Notes under the pieces: generated by a model | The model's database searches: none | The model's input: the letters and a program-made list of their open reading frames with translations, nothing else | What the model was told of the DNA's origin: nothing | Made by a program: the position numbers and the translations under genes | In this document: positions 1 through 7,213 of the stretch, in pieces | Layout: each line of letters opens with the position of its first letter | Numbering within the stretch: position 1 is the stretch's first letter | NCBI GenBank assembly: GCA_013373005.1 | Contig: JABXIP010000181.1 | Span: 1 to 14,512 of the forward strand | Source of the DNA: Cytophagia bacterium | Lineage (GTDB): Bacteria > Bacteroidota > Bacteroidia > Cytophagales > Cyclobacteriaceae | Direction of reading: 5' to 3' | DNA length: 14,512 nucleotides

Positions 1-324
1 AGAGAGCAAATTGAAGTACTTGGCAACCTATCGGAATTATTCATTATTGCCAGCAATTTTAAAGTACTACCTACTGTGGGGGTAGTTCGCGAAAAGCCCA
101 AATTCATACCAGATCCTATTGAAGTGGAAGATGTGTTACCTATGGCGATTAATGCCCTAAATGACTATTCTATCCGAAAAGTAAAGGAAATGCGTTTTCC
201 TCCTTACACCATATTTTCACCTTATTTTGATGTTCGGGGTGAAGTAGTTTGGGGTGCTACTGCGATGATGTTGAGCGAGTTGGCCGAGTTGGTCAGAGAG
301 CTAGAGCTTAGTTTTCAGAAATGA
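1..324 (+). CDS. Nudix hydrolase, CoA-pyrophosphatase-like, C-terminal part (5' end outside window)
   Basis: The frame is open from base 1 to a TGA at 322-324 and gives 107 residues, the C-terminal half of a protein. Seen in the sequence: a segment LSELFIIASNFKVLPTVGVV followed, near the end, by VRGEVVWGATAMMLSEL. These resemble the C-terminal part of Nudix enzymes of the CoA pyrophosphatase group (NudL/YeaB type), where a hydrophobic strand, a Pro-rich turn and a WGATA motif follow the Nudix box. Those enzymes split CoA or acyl-CoA into phosphopantetheine and 3',5'-ADP. The catalytic Nudix box itself lies upstream of the window, so activity cannot be judged. An internal ATG at 76 is not a likely start because the family similarity begins before it. 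The 3' end overlaps the opposing RidA-like gene by 17 bases. Confidence 0.75.
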   Translation, partial: REQIEVLGNLSELFIIASNFKVLPTVGVVREKPKFIPDPIEVEDVLPMAINALNDYSIRKVKEMRFPPYTIFSPYFDVRGEVVWGATAMMLSELAELVRELELSFQK

Positions 325-700
325 TGGCGGTGGCTTCTATTTCAACTAGGTACTGATCATCGATAAACCTGGAAACCTGAACCATGGTGGTACAGGGTTT
401 TATATGTCCGAATGCCTCTTGGTGAGCTTTGCCAATGGCCTCCCACTGTGTAATGTCTGTAACAAACATTCTTGTACGAACTACATCTTCCATCTTAGCT
501 CCAGCTTCTGCCAAAACACCTTTGATTTTTTGAAGAGCAAATTTTGCCTGAAGGTAAGGATCATCTCCTCCAACCAGCTGGCCATGATTGTCTGCCACTG
601 TTCCGGTAACTTCAACCACATTGCCTACTCTTACGGCTCTGGAATAACCTACAATATCCTCCCAAGGGCTGCCCGAACTAAAGTTTTTCCTCACACTCAT
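308..700 (-). CDS. RidA (YjgF/YER057c/UK114) superfamily protein lacking the catalytic Arg
   Basis: This is 130 residues, the normal length for a RidA-family subunit, which usually forms trimers. Seen: the N-terminal part (GYSRAVRVGNVVEVTGTVA), the central helix region (VVRTRMFVTDITQWEAIGKA) and the C-terminal strand VEIEATAI all follow the family pattern. RidA removes reactive 2-aminoacrylate by hydrolysing enamines and imines. The arginine that holds the substrate carboxylate (Arg105 in E. coli RidA, in PARSCVEV) aligns with Thr here (PCTTMVQV). The protein is therefore more like the Rid subfamilies without this residue, and its reaction is unknown. Its ATG overlaps the stop of the upstream hybrid kinase as ATGA, and no ribosome binding site is visible, so translation is probably coupled to the kinase. 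The 3' end overlaps the Nudix gene on the other strand. Confidence 0.85.
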   Translation of the reverse strand: MSVRKNFSSGSPWEDIVGYSRAVRVGNVVEVTGTVADNHGQLVGGDDPYLQAKFALQKIKGVLAEAGAKMEDVVRTRMFVTDITQWEAIGKAHQEAFGHIKPCTTMVQVSRFIDDQYLVEIEATAIISEN

Positions 701-3183
701 TTGTTGATGTATTTGACTAGTTTTCTGTATAATTCATTGGGCTCAAATGGTTTTTGAACCAGCGTGGAGAATTCTGATTTCTCAATTTCAATTTCGAATT
801 CGGAAGTCAGATATCCGCTCATAGCCAATAGTTCGGTGTCTTTATTAGGCCCATCAGATTCTCTAATTTCATTGGCGGTTTGAAAGCCTGAAAGTGGCTT
901 CATTTCTATGTCGCTAAGTATCAGGTCGTATTTGGTTTTATTGCATTTAACTAGGGCTAATTCACCATTTGGAGCTTCGTCAAATTGGGCGTTCCAACTG
1001 GTAAGTAATCTTTTAAGAACAAGCCTGTTCATGTCATTGTCATCAATGACCAGGATATGTTTTTGCTTTAGGTCTTTATCTCTTATTTCGTCCTGAAGGC
1101 TGACCATATCGAAAGCTTGATTGATGGTGAATGAGATGTCGAAAGAGAGCGAGGTGCCTTTTTGCTCAGTTGAATCTATAACTATTTCGCTTTCCATTAG
1201 CTTCAGAAGCTTTTGAGTAATCGAGAGACCAAGACCCGTTCCACCATATTCTCTTGTGGTTTCCCTTCCGGCTTGTTCGTAGGCTTCGAAAATGGTCTTT
1301 AACTTATCCTTGGGAATACCAATACCGGTGTCTTTTACCTCGAAGGTAACCGTAGCTAAATCGTCTTTTAGGCCTTTTAAGCTTGCTTTAATGTGAACAT
1401 AGCCCTCATGGGTAAACTTGAGAGCGTTCCCAATCAGGTTGTTGAATATTTGAGTCAAGCGTGTTGGGTCTCCCATTACACGATCGGGCATGTGTTCTCC
1501 AATTTCAACTCTTAGTTCAATGCCTTGGCTGTTGGCCTTGTACTTAAAGCTGTCTCGGATATTTCTTAAGAGGTCAATGATAGAAAACTCAATGGATTCG
1601 AGAATGAGCTTATCAGCTTCAATTTTGTTGTAGTCCAATACATCATTGATGAGCGAGTGAAGACCTTCTGCCGAAAACTTTAATGCATCGATGTACTCTT
1701 GCATCTCCTCATTCTCATTGTCCATTTCCATGATGTGAGAAAGGCTGATAATAGCATTGAGAGGAGTACGAATTTCATGACTCATTACTGATAGAAACTC
1801 CGATTTTGATTTGGTTGCCTTTTCAGCTTCGTTTCTAGCTTCCTCGAGCTCTTTATTTTGTTTTTTAATTACCTGAGTTCTTGCTGCTACTAGCTCGGTG
1901 AGGTCTTGATTGATGTTTAATTGAAGCCTCTCATTATTTTGAAGTTGGAGAATGAGAGACCTTTGTGTGATTTCATGATTCTCAAAGTTTCGCTTTAGCT
2001 TATGAGTTAGGCCCAGGCTAAAGATGATCAGTTCGATAATTAGGCCAACCTGAATGTATACCGGCATTTCTATTGGGTGGCCCACTACTTTGGCCAGGGC
2101 AGAAATGAGTACGGAAACCATTAGGAGCAGTGTTCCCCAAGTAAAATACCTTACCAGTAGGTTGGAGCTGAAATTAATAGTACCAAGGAATACCATGCCG
2201 GTGAGTGTGCTCAGTGCCATGAAAACCTCAAAAGACTGTATTGTGATATATAAATTGCCCGAAAGAACCAGGTAAAATGATAACAGAACAAAAACGGCAA
2301 TGCTTGCATAGCCAATTATCAGAAGGGTCTTTTTCCACTTGGGGAAGCGGTTTTCCAGCTCTAAGAATTCTCTGGCAAAGAAGCAGTAAAATGTGACTGA
2401 TAATATAGGGGCGAGTTTAGCAATAGGGTACTTATTTACTACTTCAGGATAAAGCCATAATTCCAGAATCCCATAGAACTCCAAAAAGAATAGCAGATTC
2501 ATCAGGCTATAAAGCCCAAAGTGGATAAATACTCTTTGTCTGGTGTAAGCGTATAAGAAGGCATTCAGAATGACAATTACGATAATCAAACCGGTGAAGA
2601 AACCTTCAAAGAGATTCACTCTTTCTTTTCCACTATACCATTGATCATATGGTTCAAGGCTAGCCTCTAAATCTATCGGGGTCCCGTTTGTGTTTCTAAC
2701 CTTTACATAAATGTCGGCATCTGTCTCAGCGGGGTGATCAAGTTTGATTTTCGTATCGTGGCCTTGCGGTAGACTTCTTTCTTTGGCAGGGAAGAGGTAG
2801 CCTGTTTTATGAACCACCATTTGACCATTCATGATCACATAATAGGTTTCTTCTGCATTTTCGCCCCCCCTTAATAAGTGAGACAGAGGTTGCTTACTCT
2901 TGTTATTTATTTTGTAATAGAGCCAATAGGTGTTTCCTTGATTTAATCGATTCAGGTAGTTGCTCTCAATGAAATCATTTTGACGAAGGTTTAGTATGTC
3001 TTCAATTTCTGCTTCGTTACTACCGTCTACATAAACCAGTATCCTTGTTTTGTCAATGTTTCTGGTTGTGTGTCCATTGATGATGTGCAAATTTTTGGAA
3101 AAACGGTTCTGTGGTGAGCCCAGGAATACCAGACTCAGGAAGAGTATTGGGCAGAAAATGAAAAATAGTCTAAGGAACCTCAT
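697..3183 (-). CDS. Hybrid sensor histidine kinase with 7TMR-DISM sensor and C-terminal receiver
   Basis: This 828-residue membrane protein has a signal-type hydrophobic N-terminus (residues 1-22) and a periplasmic region of about 40-185 that fits the beta-rich 7TMR-DISMED2 domain, often a carbohydrate or small-ligand binder. About seven membrane segments lie between 193 and 395. A coiled coil (about 405-460) leads to a HisKA domain with the H-box VMSHEIRTPLNAI (phospho-acceptor His469). The HATPase domain follows, with an N-box around NNLIGNALKF (581-590), G-boxes DTGIGIP (618-624) and GGTGLGLSI (647-655). A receiver domain (about 708-828) has acidic D714/D715, phospho-acceptor Asp758 (SDIEM), Ser789 and Lys811. 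No Hpt or output domain is present, so phosphate should pass to an unlinked partner. The start is the ATG at 3183. The LOG gene lies 80 bases upstream on the same strand and the RidA-like gene overlaps its stop. A run of seven G occurs in the sensor-domain coding sequence. Confidence 0.93.
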   Translation of the reverse strand: MRFLRLFFIFCPILFLSLVFLGSPQNRFSKNLHIINGHTTRNIDKTRILVYVDGSNEAEIEDILNLRQNDFIESNYLNRLNQGNTYWLYYKINNKSKQPLSHLLRGGENAEETYYVIMNGQMVVHKTGYLFPAKERSLPQGHDTKIKLDHPAETDADIYVKVRNTNGTPIDLEASLEPYDQWYSGKERVNLFEGFFTGLIIVIVILNAFLYAYTRQRVFIHFGLYSLMNLLFFLEFYGILELWLYPEVVNKYPIAKLAPILSVTFYCFFAREFLELENRFPKWKKTLLIIGYASIAVFVLLSFYLVLSGNLYITIQSFEVFMALSTLTGMVFLGTINFSSNLLVRYFTWGTLLLMVSVLISALAKVVGHPIEMPVYIQVGLIIELIIFSLGLTHKLKRNFENHEITQRSLILQLQNNERLQLNINQDLTELVAARTQVIKKQNKELEEARNEAEKATKSKSEFLSVMSHEIRTPLNAIISLSHIMEMDNENEEMQEYIDALKFSAEGLHSLINDVLDYNKIEADKLILESIEFSIIDLLRNIRDSFKYKANSQGIELRVEIGEHMPDRVMGDPTRLTQIFNNLIGNALKFTHEGYVHIKASLKGLKDDLATVTFEVKDTGIGIPKDKLKTIFEAYEQAGRETTREYGGTGLGLSITQKLLKLMESEIVIDSTEQKGTSLSFDISFTINQAFDMVSLQDEIRDKDLKQKHILVIDDNDMNRLVLKRLLTSWNAQFDEAPNGELALVKCNKTKYDLILSDIEMKPLSGFQTANEIRESDGPNKDTELLAMSGYLTSEFEIEIEKSEFSTLVQKPFEPNELYRKLVKYINK

Positions 3184-3213
3184 GAATAGACGTTGAAAGA
3201 TTCTTGATTCTTA

Positions 3214-3225
3214 TTGCATTTGCAA
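3214..3225. repeat. Short perfect palindrome (5-2-5) upstream of the hybrid kinase
   Basis: TTGCA-TT-TGCAA is a perfect inverted repeat with a 2-base centre, 31 bases before the kinase ATG, in the 80-base gap between the LOG gene and the kinase. It could be a binding site for a dimeric regulator acting on an internal promoter. A 12-base palindrome can arise by chance in AT-rich DNA, and no clear Bacteroidota -7 element was found next to it. Confidence 0.25.
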
Positions 3226-3263
3226 GTTAAGTATCGGAATTCTTCCAGCGTTTATGAGAAATC

Positions 3264-3851
3264 TTATACTTGAGCAAATTTAAGTGCATCACTCGACCAA
3301 GGTGCACTACTTTGAATAGCTTCAATAACTCTGGCGGGGTCTGTAAATACTGTCCAGATATCTCGATGAACTTCACCAAGAAAGCCTTCAGATATTGCCG
3401 TTTCTAGCATGCTTAATAGGTTGTCGTAGTATCCGTCAACATTAAGGATTACAATAGGTTTTGTGAAGATGCCGAGTCTTTTGAGCGTTATGGCTTCCAT
3501 CAGTTCCTCCAAAGTGCCACAACCACCAGGTAGGGTGATAAGCGCATCGACTCCCACCATGAACTGTTTTTTTCTTTCATGCATATCTGCAGTAAAGATG
3601 AATTCATTCACGTCTTTATGGTGGAATTCTACCTCTTTCATAAAGTGAGGCATGATGCCAATGATTCGTCCTTTTTCTTCAAGAACGGTGTCAGCCAATT
3701 GCCCCATAAGTCCTCTTGCTCCACCCCCATATACTACAGTGGTGTTATTTTTTGCCAGCGCTTTGGCCAGGGTTTTGGTAGCTTCAAAATACTTGGTATC
3801 TATTTTCCCACTAGAGGCACAATAAACACAAACCTTCTTGATCTTCTGCAT
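3264..3851 (-). CDS. LOG family protein (TIGR00730; cytokinin riboside 5'-monophosphate phosphoribohydrolase-like)
   Basis: The protein has 195 residues, the usual length for the family. Seen: a Rossmann-like start with KKVCVYCASS (5-14), a glycine loop YGGGARGLMG (41-50), the basic motif MHERKK (90-95) and the signature PGGCGTLEE (108-116). This matches the PGGxGTxxE motif and the upstream Arg/Lys of LOG enzymes, which release the base from nucleoside 5'-monophosphates to give ribose 5-phosphate. Bacterial members are often labelled lysine decarboxylase in older annotations, which is wrong. The natural substrate in this organism is not known; AMP is a common in vitro substrate of the family. 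The start is the ATG at 3851. The gene is first in a same-strand row with the hybrid kinase and RidA-like genes, and divergent from the S41 protease across 131 bases. Confidence 0.92.
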   Translation of the reverse strand: MQKIKKVCVYCASSGKIDTKYFEATKTLAKALAKNNTTVVYGGGARGLMGQLADTVLEEKGRIIGIMPHFMKEVEFHHKDVNEFIFTADMHERKKQFMVGVDALITLPGGCGTLEELMEAITLKRLGIFTKPIVILNVDGYYDNLLSMLETAISEGFLGEVHRDIWTVFTDPARVIEAIQSSAPWSSDALKFAQV

Positions 3852-3892
3852 AGTATCAGATATTGACTAATTCAATGTAAACAATGACGGTT

Positions 3893-3926
3893 AATTAGTA
3901 AAGGGATTAGCCCATTTACATTAATT
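3893..3926. promoter_or_regulatory. Imperfect inverted repeat in the LOG/protease divergent region
   Basis: The left arm AATTA-GTAAA-GGG (3893-3905) pairs with the right arm CCC-TTTAC-TAATT (3911-3926), with a 5-base centre ATTAG, a one-base bulge at 3914 and a two-base bulge at 3920-3921. That gives 13 potential base pairs. It lies 42 bases before the LOG start and 57 bases before the protease start, so it sits upstream of both genes. It could be an operator or an RNA hairpin in the leader of the LOG gene. It is not a good terminator, because no gene ends here. Confidence 0.35.
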
Positions 3927-3932
3927 CACTCG

Positions 3933-3960
3933 TTTGCACTTCTATAATTTCTTTAGATTG
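3933..3960 (+). promoter_or_regulatory. Possible Bacteroidota-type promoter for the S41 protease
   Basis: TTTG at 3933-3936 and TAGATTG at 3954-3960 resemble the Bacteroidota housekeeping promoter (-33 TTTG, -7 TAnnTTTG). The spacing is 17 bases and one T is missing from the -7 element. Transcription would begin just before the ATG at 3983, leaving a short leader. The match is imperfect. Confidence 0.3.
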
Positions 3961-3982
3961 AAGCATCAACAACCTAAAGATT

Positions 3983-6900
3983 ATGAAGAGAGGAATATTC
4001 ATTCTAGCCTTTGTTTTTATGTACAGTCATTTGGTGTTAGCTCAAGGTACTATGCTACTGAGACAGCCTACCATTTCAGATACACAAATTGCCTTCGTTT
4101 ATGCCAATGATATTTGGATAGTGAATAAAGATGGAGGAAATGCTAAAAGACTTACTTCTAATATTGGAGGAGAAACCAACCCTCATTTTTCTCCAGATGG
4201 CTCAATGATTGCTTTTTCAGGTCAATATGATGGTAATCAGGATGTTTATGTCATTCCTTCTGCTGGTGGAGAGCCGAAAAGGCTAACCTGGCACCCTTCT
4301 GGAGATAATGTTACCGGTTGGACCCCCGATGGAGATGTCCTTTTCTCCTCATCAAGAAAGAGCCATCCAACTAAGGAGTCAAAATTCTTTACTGTTTCTC
4401 CTCAAGGAGGTCACCCTACCGAGTTGGCTATTCCACGAGCTGTTGACGGTGAGGTTTCGGCCAATGGAAGATGGATTGCTTATCAACAGATTTCATTCTG
4501 GGATCCTGAATGGAGAAACCATAGAGGTGGTCAGGCTAAGCCGATCTGGATTGTGGATATGAAGAACTACGATCTGAAAATGACTCCAAGAACTGATAAT
4601 GAAAGACATACCAGTCCTGTATGGTTGAATGGAGTGGTCTACTATCTATCTGAAAGAGATTTTGCTAATAACATCTGGAGTTATAACCCAAGCTCAGGTG
4701 AAGAAAAACAAATAACCTTCCATGCGGATTTTGATGTGAAAAATCTTGATGCTGGAGGTGGACTGTTAGTCTACGAACAAGGAGGATACCTACATACAAT
4801 TGATCCTGCCAATGGACAGTCGAAACAGCTGAATATTACAGTTGCCGGAGATATGAACTGGGGCCGTGAAAGATGGGTAGATGCCAGTGCTTTTGGTCTT
4901 CAGAATGCCCAGATTTCTCCAACAGGAAAGAGAGCTATTTTTGAATTCAGGGGCGATATAATCACGGTACCTAAAGAAGATGGTACGTGGAGAAACCTTA
5001 CGAACTCCAGCCGATATGCAGACAGAGCACCCGTATGGTCTCCAAAAGGAGATAAGGTGGCCTGGTTTTCAGACGAATCGGGGGAATACGAACTAAAGGT
5101 AGGAGATCAGATGGGGTTGGAAACTCCGAAAACCATTACCCTGCCCAATCAGACTTTCTATTTCAGACCTCAATGGTCACCAGATGGTAAATTCATTGCC
5201 TATACAGATACCGATTATAATATGTGGTATGTAGATGTTGAAAGTGGCGTGGCAAAAAAGGTAGATACGGATTTGTTTGCTCACCCAGATAGAACGCTAA
5301 ATCCGGAATGGTCTCCAGATAGCAAATGGATTGCCTATGTGCAACTTCAGCCCAATCAGTTCAAGGCAGTGAAGGTTCATAATGTTGAAACAGGGGAGAC
5401 TCATACATTAACAGATGCCATGGCAGATGCACTTTCACCAGTTTGGGATGCTAGCGGAGAGTATTTGTACTTCTTGGCATCTACGGATTACGGATTAACA
5501 AGTGGTTGGCTAGATATGAGTTCTTACAACATGCCACTGAATTACTCTCCATACCTAATAGTGCTCTCCAAAGATGGTAAGTCTCCATTCCTTCCAAAGA
5601 GCGATGAAGAATCGGTTGGCAAGGAAGAAAAGGAAGGTAAGCCTGATGAAGTAATCGTTACGATAGATGCCGAGGATATTGCTAGCAGAATTATACCTAT
5701 TAACGTGCCAGCACGAAGCTATGGGCAAATGATGCCGGGTCCGGCCGCTACTTTCTTCTATACAGAGACAGTACCACTGGAAGGTACCAGGTTGCAGCGA
5801 TACGATATTAAAGCTCAAAAAGCTGAGACATATTTATCCAGCATTTCTTATGGAGTGGTTTCTTCTGACAGAAATAACCTGTTATACAGAAGTGGAAGTA
5901 CCTGGGGGATTATTTCAACCAAAGGAGGATCTAAAAAAGTTGGTGATGGCCGCTTGAGCCTCAATGGAATTAGAGTAAAAGTTGAACCAACTGAAGAAGC
6001 AAAGCAAATTCTCAAGGAGGGTTGGAGATACATGAGAGATTTCTTGTATGTAGACAATACCCACGGAGCACCATGGGACGATGTGTGGAAATGGTATTCG
6101 CCATGGGTTGAGCATGTGAGACATAGATCTGACCTGAATTACATAGTGGATATTATCAGTGGTGAAATTGCAGTGGGTCACTCTTATGTTTCAGGAGGAG
6201 ATTACCCTGGCTTGACAAGTGATAGAGTGGGGCTCTTGGGAGCTGATATCATAAAGGATAGAAATGGTTTCAAAATTGAAAAAATATATACGGGTGAAAG
6301 CTGGAATCCGAACCTCTCAGCGCCTCTCGCACGAGTAGGTTTGAATGTGAATGTTGGCGACTATATTCTTCAGGTAAATGGTGAAGATGTTTCTACTTCT
6401 GAAAACTTCTTCAGCTACTTTGAAGGCACTGCCGGAAGACAGGTGACTCTAACCATCAATTCAAAGGCCTCTAAGGATGGAGCCAGAACAGTTTTAATCG
6501 AAACCATCGGTAGTGAAAATGGGCTAAGACAGTTCGATTGGATTGAGGGTAACAGAAGAATGGTAGATCAACTTTCGGGTGGTAAGCTGGCCTATGTTTA
6601 TGTACCGAATACCAGTAATCCGGGCTACACTTACTTCAATAGATATTACTTCGCCCAGCAAGACAAAAAAGGAGCTGTTATTGACGAAAGGAATAATGGC
6701 GGAGGTTCTGCTGCTGATTATATGGTTGATATCATGGCCAGAGAACTCCATGGCTATTTCAATAGTAGGGTAGAAGGCAATACGCCTTTTCCATCTCCTG
6801 GTGCTGGAATTTGGGGTCCGAAGGTGATGATCATCAATGAACGTGCGGGTTCAGGAGGTGACTTATTACCTTATATGTTCCATCAGATGGAAATTGGTCC

Positions 6901-7213
6901 TTTGGTAGGAACAAGAACTTGGGGAGGACTAGTTGGTACTTGGGATACACCTCCGTTTATAGATAACGGAAGGATGGTTGCTCCTCGTGGAGGCTTCTAC
7001 AATACGGATGGAGAATGGGATGTGGAAGGAAAAGGTATTGCACCTGATATTGCTGTAGAGCAAACGCCTAAATTGGTAATTGAGGGAAAAGACCCTCAGC
7101 TAGAAGCAGCAGTAAAGGAAGCTATGAGGTTACTTCAGACAGAAGAGGTTACCTTAAAGCCAGAACCTGCAGCACCAATCCGCTGGAAAAGGCCTGTTAA
7201 AAAAGGTAACTAA
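3983..7213 (+). CDS. Tricorn-like S41 family peptidase, exported (PD40 propeller, PDZ, C-terminal protease domain)
   Basis: This 1076-residue protein has a signal peptide (1-20, cleavage likely after HLVLA). From about 25 to 640 it is a beta-propeller with many TolB/PD40-type repeats, marked by FSPDG, WSPKGDKVAWFS, WSPDGKFIAY and WSPDSKWIAY. An acidic-lysine linker lies at about 539-556. The C1-type helical region (about 665-740) holds GEIAVGHSY with His733, in the place of tricorn His746. A PDZ domain covers about 745-840. The S41 catalytic domain follows, with NNGGGSA (904-910), the nucleophile motif AGSGGDLLPY (Ser957) and VEGKGIAPD (Glu1015), matching tricorn Ser965 and Glu1023. Tricorn Ser745 and Asp966 are Gly here. 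The protein is probably periplasmic and degrades peptides, the propeller limiting substrate access. The ATG at 3983 has no clear ribosome binding site. The stop overlaps the stop of the opposing kinase gene. Confidence 0.93.
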   Translation: MKRGIFILAFVFMYSHLVLAQGTMLLRQPTISDTQIAFVYANDIWIVNKDGGNAKRLTSNIGGETNPHFSPDGSMIAFSGQYDGNQDVYVIPSAGGEPKRLTWHPSGDNVTGWTPDGDVLFSSSRKSHPTKESKFFTVSPQGGHPTELAIPRAVDGEVSANGRWIAYQQISFWDPEWRNHRGGQAKPIWIVDMKNYDLKMTPRTDNERHTSPVWLNGVVYYLSERDFANNIWSYNPSSGEEKQITFHADFDVKNLDAGGGLLVYEQGGYLHTIDPANGQSKQLNITVAGDMNWGRERWVDASAFGLQNAQISPTGKRAIFEFRGDIITVPKEDGTWRNLTNSSRYADRAPVWSPKGDKVAWFSDESGEYELKVGDQMGLETPKTITLPNQTFYFRPQWSPDGKFIAYTDTDYNMWYVDVESGVAKKVDTDLFAHPDRTLNPEWSPDSKWIAYVQLQPNQFKAVKVHNVETGETHTLTDAMADALSPVWDASGEYLYFLASTDYGLTSGWLDMSSYNMPLNYSPYLIVLSKDGKSPFLPKSDEESVGKEEKEGKPDEVIVTIDAEDIASRIIPINVPARSYGQMMPGPAATFFYTETVPLEGTRLQRYDIKAQKAETYLSSISYGVVSSDRNNLLYRSGSTWGIISTKGGSKKVGDGRLSLNGIRVKVEPTEEAKQILKEGWRYMRDFLYVDNTHGAPWDDVWKWYSPWVEHVRHRSDLNYIVDIISGEIAVGHSYVSGGDYPGLTSDRVGLLGADIIKDRNGFKIEKIYTGESWNPNLSAPLARVGLNVNVGDYILQVNGEDVSTSENFFSYFEGTAGRQVTLTINSKASKDGARTVLIETIGSENGLRQFDWIEGNRRMVDQLSGGKLAYVYVPNTSNPGYTYFNRYYFAQQDKKGAVIDERNNGGGSAADYMVDIMARELHGYFNSRVEGNTPFPSPGAGIWGPKVMIINERAGSGGDLLPYMFHQMEIGPLVGTRTWGGLVGTWDTPPFIDNGRMVAPRGGFYNTDGEWDVEGKGIAPDIAVEQTPKLVIEGKDPQLEAAVKEAMRLLQTEEVTLKPEPAAPIRWKRPVKKGN

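Noticed and set aside
404..757. 117-codon open frame on the + strand
   Set aside because: It lies antisense to the RidA-like gene and the kinase 3' end, both of which have clear family motifs; its product shows no recognisable domain.
5555..6181. Several 69-88 codon open frames on the - strand
   Set aside because: All lie opposite the S41 protease coding sequence, which is continuous and full of family motifs; no start signals or domains.
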